From NCBI GenBank assembly GCA_013349725.1, contig DUZB01000042.1, positions 1 to 16,166 on the forward strand: 16,166 nucleotides of DNA. Reading direction: 5' to 3'. This stretch comes from Deltaproteobacteria bacterium (GTDB lineage Bacteria; Desulfobacterota; DSM-4660; Desulfatiglandales; Desulfatiglandaceae). The position numbers and the translations under genes were made by a program. Below, in pieces: positions 1-6,613 of this stretch. How positions within the stretch are numbered: the stretch's first letter is position 1; each line of letters starts with the position of its first letter. Below the pieces are notes generated by a model that was not told the DNA's origin, did not search any database, and saw only the letters and a program-made list of their open reading frames with translations.

Positions 1-21
1 AAAAGAAAAAAGGTTATAAGT

Positions 22-48
22 ATCCTGAAAATCACGTAAATCCTGTCA
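22..48. repeat. Tandem repeat with 9-bp period
   Basis: Three consecutive 9-mers, ATCCTGAAA, ATCACGTAA and ATCCTGTCA, lie in the leader of the nuclease-like gene. The shared core is ATCnnGnnA. Repeats of this ATCCTGT type recur between genes in many environmental bacteria (recalled, not searched). The array ends about 180 bp before the next start codon, and no function can be assigned from sequence. Confidence 0.55.
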
Positions 49-226
49 CAATAACCCGGTAATATTCAAAAAGGACAGGCCGATAATTTTATATTGGCGA
101 CGTGGGCCGAATTCTCCTTGCTCTCCATTCCTTCCATCAATTTCCAAACATCAAAAGAACCTTGCCCGACCTTGGGCTTTCTGATATTCTGGCAGTATAT
201 TCAAACTGAAATCGGTGGAACAAAAA

Positions 227-1189
227 ATGACCTTTGACTCTGAAACGGCTGATTACGACAGCCCGTGGAAAAACGCTCTGGAATGTTATTTTCGGGAATG
301 CATTGAGTTTTTTCTTCCTGAGATGGCGCAGGATGTGGATTGGGAAAGGGGATACCTTTTTCTGGACAAGGAATTGCAGCAGGTGTCCAAAAATGCGGCT
401 ATCGGTCGCAGATATGCCGACAAACTCGTACAACTGTACCGCAAAGACGGCAGCGATGAATGGGTGTTGGCGCACGTGGAAGTGCAGGGGCAGAAAAGGA
501 AACTGTTCTCTGAGAGGATGTACACTTACAATTACCGAACATTTGACCTTTTTCATCGGAAAGTAGCCAGCATCGCGATTTTGGCGGATGAAAATCCTTT
601 GTGGCGTCCGGATCATTTCAGTTATGAATTATGGGGAAGTCGGGCCGGGCTGTGGTTTCCATGCGTGAAGCTTCTTGATTACAGTGAGAAATGGTCGGAA
701 CTGGAGGCATCGACCAATCCCTTTGCCTCGGTTGTGATGGCGCATTTAAAGGCGGTTGAAACCAAAGGAGACAACGAGCAGCGATACCGGTGGAAGCTGA
801 TCCTCATCAAAAGACTCTACCGCCAGGGATACGCTAAAGCAGATGTGATCAGGCTGTTTGCATTTATAGATTGGGTCATGTCCCTTCCCGCGGATATGGA
901 AAAAGGCCTTTGGACGGAAATCCAAAAGTTCGAGGAGGAAACGAAAATGGAATATGTTACCAGCGTGGAAAGAATCGGTATGGAGAAAGGCATGGAGAAA
1001 GGCAGCCTGAATCTTCTGTGCCGTCAAATTGCGAAGCGGTTTAAAACCGGTTATGAATTGCTTCCGCCGATCTTCACGGGTTTGCGTGCGGAAGATATCG
1101 AAGAAATTGGCGAGCGTTTCCTGGATGCCGAGAGCGTGGATGAGATTCGTCGATGGGCGGAAGAGAAACGCAGGGCGAGGATGCAGTAG
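227..1189 (+). CDS. Rpn-type PD-(D/E)XK nuclease / putative transposase-like protein with C-terminal DUF4351-like tail
   Basis: The protein is 320 aa from ATG 227. This start is preferred over the in-frame GTG at 215 because GGTGGA (214-219) sits 7 nt upstream of the ATG. Numbered from the GTG, the core has Asp69 (YADKLV) and a strand ending in HVEVQG, where Glu89 and Gln91 form the E-X-Q half of the PD-(D/E)XK nuclease motif. The segment QKRKLFSERMYTYNYRTFDL (92-111) is typical of the Rpn/YhgA and DUF4351-containing families. A charged GMEKGMEKG linker (255-263) follows, encoded by a perfect 12-bp tandem duplication (980-1003). The last 60 residues form a helical tail with LLPPIFTGL and IEEIGERFLD, resembling DUF4351. 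Rpn proteins in E. coli promote RecA-independent recombination and cut DNA. Activity here is inferred from family only. The gene stands alone and no mobile-element ends were found. The ORF appears intact. Confidence 0.8.
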   Translation: MTFDSETADYDSPWKNALECYFRECIEFFLPEMAQDVDWERGYLFLDKELQQVSKNAAIGRRYADKLVQLYRKDGSDEWVLAHVEVQGQKRKLFSERMYTYNYRTFDLFHRKVASIAILADENPLWRPDHFSYELWGSRAGLWFPCVKLLDYSEKWSELEASTNPFASVVMAHLKAVETKGDNEQRYRWKLILIKRLYRQGYAKADVIRLFAFIDWVMSLPADMEKGLWTEIQKFEEETKMEYVTSVERIGMEKGMEKGSLNLLCRQIAKRFKTGYELLPPIFTGLRAEDIEEIGERFLDAESVDEIRRWAEEKRRARMQ

Positions 1190-1687
1190 AAAAGCGGGGT
1201 AAAGGGAACAGACAGAAATGTCCTCAGACAGACCTCGTTGAGGAAACTGTGTATTGGTGGGCGGTACCAGACTGAGAGGTACCGACAAAAGTCGCATAGA
1301 TCAGCAATGTTATTCCCGCAGAAGAAGAGTAACGATGGAACGTATGCTCCCGGGGACATCCTTAACTAATCAAATAACTTGGCATAATTGGGGGTGTTAT
1401 CCTCAGTGGTCCGTTTCTCTCACCTTCCACTTTCTCATTCTTCTCTTGCCCCATTCCTCGATACTCCAATTCGCCCGTTGGCAGATCCTGCCTGCAACCG
1501 TCCAACCCCTCTCGAAAAATCCTCTTCTACAGTTGCCTCATAAGAATGAATATGAGATAATGCGTCGAAATGAAGCGAAAAGAACTTTTTTTGTTTCATC
1601 CTTTACCCTGTAAATGGTAGAATCCCGTTTCAGTACGGAAACTGAAACCTGATCGCACAGTTCCACATTTATGGTGAGGTAACGACA
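1190..1687. other. Intergenic spacer with three dyads, no convincing gene
   Basis: About 500 bp separates the nuclease-like gene from the LysM gene. The short reading frames inside have no recognisable protein features. The visible structure is three inverted repeats: CGGTACC/GGTACCG at 1262-1284 (9-nt loop), CTCATA/TATGAG at 1537-1556 (8-nt loop) and GTTTCAG/CTGAAAC at 1627-1648 (8-nt loop). A weaker TCCTCA/TGAGGA pair lies at 1221-1244. None is followed by a T-run, so they do not look like intrinsic terminators. The stretch 1385-1520 is pyrimidine-rich on the plus strand, with no clear feature. Confidence 0.5.
1618..1648 (+). promoter_or_regulatory. Possible -10 box and operator-like dyad upstream of the LysM-thiC pair
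   Basis: TAGAAT (1618-1623) resembles a -10 hexamer, but no good -35 lies 16-18 bp upstream (the candidate TTGTTT at 1591 is too far). The dyad GTTTCAG (1627-1633) / CTGAAAC (1642-1648), with an 8-nt centre, would cover the predicted start of transcription. It could be an operator or a 5' UTR hairpin. This is inference from position and symmetry only. Confidence 0.25.
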
Positions 1688-1690
1688 CTG
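1676..1690 (+). promoter_or_regulatory. Ribosome binding site pointing to a CTG start codon
   Basis: GAGGT at 1676-1680 is followed by 7 nt (AACGACA) and then CTG at 1688-1690. It is the only good Shine-Dalgarno sequence near the start of the LysM frame. Initiation at this CTG gives a complete signal peptide. The first conventional start in frame, TTG at 1721, has no Shine-Dalgarno and cuts the signal peptide in half. Confidence 0.5.
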
Positions 1691-3709
1691 CCTGTTTATA
1701 AGAGCATTCTCCTGGCCCTTTTGCTTCTCCTGCCGGTCTATACTTCCGCGGTGTCTGCGGAGCAGGATCAGACGGAGACTTCTTCCCCGCCTCCCGGGGC
1801 AGCGGAAAACCCGGAAACCGGTTCCATCCGCCTGGGCGATCTGGATCTCGTTACTGAGGAGTATGTAGTCCAGGAAGGGGACTGGCTGATCAAGGTCCTT
1901 AGGCAAAAAGGAGTTCCCGCTGAAGGGGATGTGCGGAAAATCCTCATGCTTTTAAAAGAGCTCAACAGCTCTTTCCGTGACCTGAATATGATCCGGCCGG
2001 GGGAAAAGGTCGTGATTTTCGTCAAGGCCGGTTCTTCCGAAAAAAGCTCTTCAAGTGCCGCGCCGGCCGTTGAAAAGAACGCGCCGGAAGGCGCCGGAAC
2101 TGAGAAGACGGAACCCGAAATTCCGAAGGGGGCGCCCGGTCAGCTCAAATATGAGACCTATAAAATGCAGCCGCACGACTCTGTCGGGGACCTTGCAGTA
2201 ACCCGGTACGGGCTCTCTCGGGGGCAGTTGTACAACGAGTATTACCCTCTTTTCAGGGAGTGCAATCCCTCCATTAAAAACATGGACCAGATTTTCGTCG
2301 GCCGGAAGGTCCGGCTGCCTCTTTTCCCTCCTGTTCGGGCAGCGTCTCTTGAAAAGGCGCCCGGCATTCCCGACCTGGACAACGCATCAGAAGGCCGGGT
2401 GTCCATTAACCCCGTGAACGCCGGAACGAAAATCCCCGATCCTGTGATCAACCCGGAAAAAACATCCGACCGACCCCCTCAGCTGCCCCGTGATACCGCA
2501 CGTGCCAGGCCTCCTGAAAAGAAACCTGCTCCTCCCGTTGCTTCAAAAAAGCCGAAAAAGAGTTCTAAACCTGTGGGAAGCGGGGAAAAGATTGGAATCG
2601 TTCCTGCCAGTATATCATATAAATCCAATGATATCGGATATATATTCACGGAAATGGGGAGTGACTGGATCGATTCCGGGGAACACTTCATTCCCTTGAA
2701 ATCCGGGGGACAGATCAATCTCAAGGCATCGTCTTATCCGGTCATTCGCCTGAATGATGGCGTAACTGTCATTCTGGATATGACCGGTGAACTGCCGCAG
2801 GACATGAGCCGGTTTATTCAATCCACCTGGAGTGACTACCGGATTGTCCAGCTTGAAAGCGGCGATGATCTCAGATCCGCTCTCGATAAGATCCTGAAGG
2901 CCTGCGGGTTTACAAGGGCGGTCAAGGCGGGAGAGCCGCTTCTCCTTGGAAAGGATATTCGCGTTGAAATCAAGGGAGACTGGATTCTGGCCGTCACGGA
3001 TGAAGTTGTCGACCCGGAAACAGAATACCTTGTCTTGAACCTCGTACCTTCCCCTCAAGGATATATTCCGGAAACCGTAAAGAACCATCTGGAAAGGTTG
3101 CGGGTTCACGTGATTGAATACCCACCCGGCGCCAATCCCCTGGATGGCCGTAAGCCGCGCGGCAAGGTGTACAAGGCGGGAGACAGATTTGCGCTGATAG
3201 AGGCCCTTTTGAAATTTACGGGCTATGCCTTTTCGACGCGGGAGCAGATTCCGGCCTTCACGGGGCAGAAAGAGGATTTCCGACTCGTAATCAATGCGGA
3301 CTTTTTTGTGAAAACCGGCAGAGGGAATACCATCTTTGATCTGACCGGGCTGGACCCGCAAATCATCGCCCTCTTGAAAAAGCGGCAGATTTCAGTCCTT
3401 TCCCTGGTTGATGAAAAGGATCCCCTTGTCATCACGGACCGGATACTGGATAAGCTCCAGGTGAAGAGCAAAAAAGGGCCGCACAAAATGGAAGCCATCC
3501 ATGACGCTGAAAATAAAAAAGTGGCCATCACCATGCCTGGCATACTTTTCAGAGGAGTAGATGGAAAGGAAGTCCTGGTAACTCCCGTGGAGGTTCCCGA
3601 AGAAATCTCGACCTTTCTATCGAAGAAAGAGCTTGGGCTGCTTCTCCTGTCCGGCTTTCCCTCCAGCGGTTCTCCCACCGTGGAACCCGAGCACTTAAAA
3701 AAAAATTAG
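1688..3709 (+). CDS. Exported LysM-domain protein with a repeated C-terminal module, function unknown
   Basis: The protein is 673 aa if started at CTG 1688, or 662 aa from TTG 1721. From the CTG, the N-terminus has a Lys at position 5, a Leu-rich core and a VSA cleavage site just before EQDQ, a typical Sec signal peptide. Two LysM-like segments follow at about 59-113 (YVVQEGDWLIKVL...IRPGEKVVIF) and 158-211 (YKMQPHDSVGDLA...VGRKVRLP). Next is a Pro/Lys-rich low-complexity linker at about 215-300. The remaining 370 residues appear to consist of four degenerate copies of a module alternating a beta-rich part (hRLxxDxxVxxDLTGxLP) and a helical part (GDxhxxhLxxhLKxxGF). LysM domains bind peptidoglycan or other GlcNAc polymers, so a periplasmic wall-associated role is likely. 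No catalytic motif was seen. The stop is 12 bp before thiC, so the two are probably co-transcribed. I do not recognise a named family for the C-terminal half. Confidence 0.75.
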   Translation: MPVYKSILLALLLLLPVYTSAVSAEQDQTETSSPPPGAAENPETGSIRLGDLDLVTEEYVVQEGDWLIKVLRQKGVPAEGDVRKILMLLKELNSSFRDLNMIRPGEKVVIFVKAGSSEKSSSSAAPAVEKNAPEGAGTEKTEPEIPKGAPGQLKYETYKMQPHDSVGDLAVTRYGLSRGQLYNEYYPLFRECNPSIKNMDQIFVGRKVRLPLFPPVRAASLEKAPGIPDLDNASEGRVSINPVNAGTKIPDPVINPEKTSDRPPQLPRDTARARPPEKKPAPPVASKKPKKSSKPVGSGEKIGIVPASISYKSNDIGYIFTEMGSDWIDSGEHFIPLKSGGQINLKASSYPVIRLNDGVTVILDMTGELPQDMSRFIQSTWSDYRIVQLESGDDLRSALDKILKACGFTRAVKAGEPLLLGKDIRVEIKGDWILAVTDEVVDPETEYLVLNLVPSPQGYIPETVKNHLERLRVHVIEYPPGANPLDGRKPRGKVYKAGDRFALIEALLKFTGYAFSTREQIPAFTGQKEDFRLVINADFFVKTGRGNTIFDLTGLDPQIIALLKKRQISVLSLVDEKDPLVITDRILDKLQVKSKKGPHKMEAIHDAENKKVAITMPGILFRGVDGKEVLVTPVEVPEEISTFLSKKELGLLLLSGFPSSGSPTVEPEHLKKN

Positions 3710-3721
3710 AAAGAGAGAGAG

Positions 3722-5002
3722 ATGACACAGTTAGAAAAAGCGAGATCCGGCGCCATCACCCCTGAAATGGTGATCGTGGCGGAAAAGGAAAAAGTTGATA
3801 AGGAGTGGCTCAGGGATCAGATAGCCAATGGAAAAGTGGTGATCCCGGCAAACAGCGCCCATAAGAATCTGGTTCCCTGCGGGATCGGGAAAGGCCTCAC
3901 AGTAAAAGTCAACGCAAACATCGGAACGTCTTCAGACAGGGCCCTGCTGGATGAAGAGCGGGAAAAGCTTCGCGTAGCCATCGAGGCCGGCGCAGACGCC
4001 GTCATGGACCTTTCGACCGGCGGCAATATTGACGAATCGCGAAAAGCAATCCTGGAAGCATCCACAGTATGTGTGGGGACGGTGCCCATTTACCAGGCTG
4101 TGGTCGAAACGGTGGAGGCAAAGGGCGGCCTGATTCACCTCAGCGTTGACAAGATATTTGAGGTCATTGAAAAGCAGTGTGCGGATGGCGTTGATTTCAT
4201 CACTGTTCACTGCGGCTTGACCCGGGGCGCCCTTGAGATGCTGAAGGCCCAGGGGCGGATCACAAATATCGTGAGCCGGGGAGGTTCGTTTCTGACCACC
4301 TGGATGCTTCATCACGACAGGGAAAACCCGTTGTACGAGCACTACGACAGGCTCCTTGAAATTGTCAGGAAATACGATGTTACCCTGAGCCTTGGAGATG
4401 GACTGCGACCGGGCTGTCTTGCCGATGCCACGGACAGGGCCCAGATCCATGAACTGATGACCCTGGGGCACCTGACCAAACTGGCCCGGGAAAAAGATGT
4501 GCAGGTTATGATAGAAGGCCCCGGGCATGTTCCCCTGAATCAGATAGAAGCCAATGTCATTTTGCAGAAACGGCTCTGTTACGGGGCGCCTTTTTATGTG
4601 CTTGGCCCGCTGGTGACAGACATCGCGGCCGGTCACGACCATGTGGCCTGCGCGATCGGGGGGGCTCTGGCGGCAGCAGCGGGGGCCGACTTCCTCTGCT
4701 ACGTGACCCCTTCAGAGCATCTCTGCCTTCCTGATGCGGACGACGTTCGGGAAGGTGTGATTGTGACGAAAATTGCAGCCCATGCCGCAGACATTGCCAA
4801 AGGGAATAAGGCTGCGATCGAAAAGGACAGACAGATGGCCATCGCCCGAAACAATCTCGACTGGGACTCCATGCTCAAGCTGGCCATTGACCCCAAAAAA
4901 GCCGGCGAATACCGGGAAAAGAATCCTCCCAGCGAGGATGATGTATGCACCATGTGCGGGAAATACTGCGCTATCAAGCAGGTGAGGGAGTATTTTTCGT
5001 AA
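3722..5002 (+). CDS. thiC: Phosphomethylpyrimidine synthase ThiC
   Basis: The protein is 426 aa and full length for the short, N-terminally compact ThiC of anaerobes. ThiC is a radical SAM enzyme that converts aminoimidazole ribotide to 4-amino-5-hydroxymethyl-2-methylpyrimidine phosphate in cytoplasmic thiamine synthesis. Visible signatures are VNANIGTS (63-70), MDLSTGG (95-101), SRGG (185-188), LGDGLRPGC (224-232), EGPGHVPLNQIEANV (265-279) with His269, and SEHLCLP (331-337). The C-terminal cluster ligands are Cys409, Cys412 and Cys416, spaced CX2CX3C rather than the CX2CX4C of the longer proteobacterial and plant enzymes. The start is ATG 3722, preceded by a purine-rich GA-repeat (3710-3721). 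The close paralogue BzaF (5-hydroxybenzimidazole synthase, anaerobic B12 ligand pathway) is an alternative that motifs alone do not exclude. No cobamide genes are nearby, so ThiC is favoured. No TPP riboswitch was found upstream. Confidence 0.93.
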   Translation: MTQLEKARSGAITPEMVIVAEKEKVDKEWLRDQIANGKVVIPANSAHKNLVPCGIGKGLTVKVNANIGTSSDRALLDEEREKLRVAIEAGADAVMDLSTGGNIDESRKAILEASTVCVGTVPIYQAVVETVEAKGGLIHLSVDKIFEVIEKQCADGVDFITVHCGLTRGALEMLKAQGRITNIVSRGGSFLTTWMLHHDRENPLYEHYDRLLEIVRKYDVTLSLGDGLRPGCLADATDRAQIHELMTLGHLTKLAREKDVQVMIEGPGHVPLNQIEANVILQKRLCYGAPFYVLGPLVTDIAAGHDHVACAIGGALAAAAGADFLCYVTPSEHLCLPDADDVREGVIVTKIAAHAADIAKGNKAAIEKDRQMAIARNNLDWDSMLKLAIDPKKAGEYREKNPPSEDDVCTMCGKYCAIKQVREYFS

Positions 5003-5030
5003 AGGCGGAAGGCGGAAGGCGGAAAGCAGG
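5003..5030. repeat. Heptamer tandem array (AGGCGGA), after thiC
   Basis: Three perfect AGGCGGA units (5003-5023) and one diverged unit (AAGCAGG) start at the base immediately after the thiC stop codon (5000-5002). Together with the AATCCAA array this fills nearly all of the convergent thiC/mnmE spacer. Confidence 0.85.
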
Positions 5031-5044
5031 GGGCCTAACTGCGC

Positions 5045-5086
5045 AATCCGAAATCCAAAATCCAAAATCCAAAATCCAAAATGCGT
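5045..5086. repeat. Heptamer tandem array (AATCCAA), after mnmE
   Basis: Six 7-bp units: AATCCGA, four perfect AATCCAA (5052-5079) and a diverged AATGCGT. The array ends at the base adjoining the mnmE stop codon (5087-5089, minus strand). Read as mnmE 3' UTR it is a GGATTTT-type repeat. No intrinsic terminator is visible between the two convergent genes. Confidence 0.85.
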
Positions 5087-6475
5087 TCACTTTCCCAGGC
5101 AGAACCGGCTGAAAATACTTTCCAGAATATCCTCGTTCGTAGTTTCCCCGATGATCTCGCCTAAGGCATCCAGTCCGCTCTTCAGCTCCAGCGCGATGAT
5201 TTCCAGGGGAACCCCCTCCCTGGTTCCTTTCAGGGACGCTGTAAAAAAGTCCAGGGCCTGTTTCAGCGCCTGCTGTTGCCGCAGATTCGGTCCCACCGTT
5301 TCCAGTGGCGCCTCCTGTCCGTCCCTGAGAACCGTTTTCGCCATGGTTTTTCTCAGGTCATCTATCCCTTTCCCCGTCAGAGCGGAAATGCTGACCCTGG
5401 GAAGGGCGGGCAGGATCTCAAGGTCCGATGCCTCCCTGGGATTGCAGGGCAGGTCTGTTTTGTTCAGAACAAGAATGGCCTGCATACCGTCTGCCCTTAA
5501 AAGAATATCCCTGTCCTCCCGAGACAGAGGACGGCTCCAGTCTATGACAATCAGGAGCAGATCCGCCTCAGAGACCTTCTTTTCCGTCAGGTTGATTCCG
5601 AGATGTTCCAAATCATCGGCTGCATCCCGAAAACCGGCAGTGTCCACCAGACGGAAAGGGATGCCCGAGATTTCGACGCCGGACTCAATGAAATCCCTGG
5701 TTGTTCCGGGAAACGGAGCAACGATGGCCCGCTCTTCATTCAGGAGGCGGTTCAAGAGACTGGACTTTCCGGCGTTGACCCGTCCCGCAATGACCGTATT
5801 GATCCCTTCCATCCAGATCCTGTTGGAACCTGACCCGATCAGTTTTTTGACAGGCCTTATGAGCCTGTTTTTAATGGCATCGGGCCAGTCGCCATTCAGG
5901 GAGGCCGTCTCGAGGCCTTCATCCGGAAAATCAATGGCTGCTTCCACGCCCGCAAGGATGTGGACGGCATGAGCCCTTAATTCCTCTATCTGGTCCCCGA
6001 ATAGCCCCGACATGTGCCGTGAAGCAAGGAAAAGGCCTTTCTCCGACCTGGAGTTGATGAGATCCATGACCGCTTCGGCCTGGGTCAGGTCTATACGGCC
6101 GCTTAGAAATGCCCTCAGGGTAAACTCACCGGGTCTGGCCGGCCTTGCCCCCTGCTCCAGTACAATTCTCAGAATGGTTTCCAGAAGGGCATAGCTGCTG
6201 TGGGAGTTGATTTCAACGATGTCTTCGCGGGTGTAGGTATGGGGGGCACGCATGAAGGTGAGGAGAACTTCATCTACGGGGCGCCCTGTGCCGGGCTCAA
6301 CGAGATATCCAAGATAGAGGCGGTGACTCCGGAAGAGTTTTCGGTCCTTTTTTGGCCGGAACACAGTCTCTGCAATGGGATGGGAAAGGGGCCCGCTTAT
6401 GCGAATAATGCCGATCCCCGCCCTGCCCGGAGGCGTAACGATGGCGGCAATGGTATCGTTGGGGACGTCACTCAT
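5087..6475 (-). CDS. mnmE: tRNA-5-carboxymethylaminomethyluridine GTPase MnmE (TrmE)
   Basis: The protein is 462 aa, normal family length. With MnmG it modifies the wobble uridine (U34) of certain tRNAs. The N-terminal folate-binding domain begins DTIAAIVTPPGRAGIGIIRISG-like (7-28). The helical domain contains ARPGEFTLRAFLSGRIDLTQAEA (112-134). The inserted GTPase domain has G1 GRVNAGKSS (231-239), G2 GTTRD (257-261), G3 DTAG (278-281) and G4 NKTD (338-341). The protein ends with the catalytic FCLGK (458-462, Cys459). The normally conserved HGG after the first domain is HSS (92-94), and the P-loop has Val where Pro is usual. ATG 6475 is the only usable start before an upstream stop. It has no clear Shine-Dalgarno and lies inside a 14-bp direct repeat. 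It is last in the rpmH gene run, 129 bp after jag. Confidence 0.97.
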   Translation of the reverse strand: MSDVPNDTIAAIVTPPGRAGIGIIRISGPLSHPIAETVFRPKKDRKLFRSHRLYLGYLVEPGTGRPVDEVLLTFMRAPHTYTREDIVEINSHSSYALLETILRIVLEQGARPARPGEFTLRAFLSGRIDLTQAEAVMDLINSRSEKGLFLASRHMSGLFGDQIEELRAHAVHILAGVEAAIDFPDEGLETASLNGDWPDAIKNRLIRPVKKLIGSGSNRIWMEGINTVIAGRVNAGKSSLLNRLLNEERAIVAPFPGTTRDFIESGVEISGIPFRLVDTAGFRDAADDLEHLGINLTEKKVSEADLLLIVIDWSRPLSREDRDILLRADGMQAILVLNKTDLPCNPREASDLEILPALPRVSISALTGKGIDDLRKTMAKTVLRDGQEAPLETVGPNLRQQQALKQALDFFTASLKGTREGVPLEIIALELKSGLDALGEIIGETTNEDILESIFSRFCLGK

Positions 6476-6526
6476 TCGATGGTCACGGGGCCTTCGGCCG
6501 TCATTCGATGGTCATCCGGTTGTCAT
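6472..6526. repeat. Short direct repeats (11-bp period, 14-bp copies) over the mnmE start
   Basis: TCATTCGATGGTCA occurs at 6472-6485 and again at 6501-6514. The stretch 6494-6526 divides into three 11-mers, TCGGCCGTCAT, TCGATGGTCAT and CCGGTTGTCAT, each ending GTCAT. A displaced copy at 6476-6486 follows. The first 14-mer contains the mnmE start codon (6473-6475, minus strand), so the repeat occupies the translation initiation region. Confidence 0.6.
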
Positions 6527-6585
6527 TGGGGCACGGCCGTCATGGTTTGTAATTTCTGGAAAAGACAGAGCGAAGCGATACCACA

Positions 6586-6613
6586 AATCTTCAATCTTCA
6601 ATCTTCAATTTGC
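6586..6613. repeat. Heptamer tandem array (AATCTTC), overlapping the jag stop codon
   Basis: Three perfect AATCTTC units (6586-6606) and one diverged unit, AATTTGC (6607-6613). The jag stop codon (6605-6607, minus strand) and its last two sense codons lie inside the array, so the repeat has grown into, or defines, the end of the gene. Confidence 0.85.

Noticed and set aside
1254..1613. 119-codon plus-strand open frame in the spacer before the LysM gene
   Set aside because: Composition is irregular, there is no Shine-Dalgarno or recognisable domain, and it spans two dyads.
1585..1623. Full sigma70 promoter before the LysM gene (TTGTTT ... TAGAAT)
   Set aside because: The spacing is 21 bp, too long. 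Only a possible -10 is kept, at low confidence.
1641..1660. GAAACCTGATC resembles the 3' part of a TPP riboswitch (THI box) upstream of thiC
   Set aside because: The matching 5' GGGGTGC/CTGAGA half is not nearby. The CTGAGA at 1272 is about 370 nt away, inside a different hairpin, and the LysM gene lies between this site and thiC.
2615..3361. 248-codon minus-strand open frame
   Set aside because: Antisense to the LysM protein. No family features, while the plus strand has LysM signatures and continuous repeats.
5151..5972. 273-codon plus-strand open frame
   Set aside because: Antisense shadow of mnmE, whose family motifs on the minus strand are complete.
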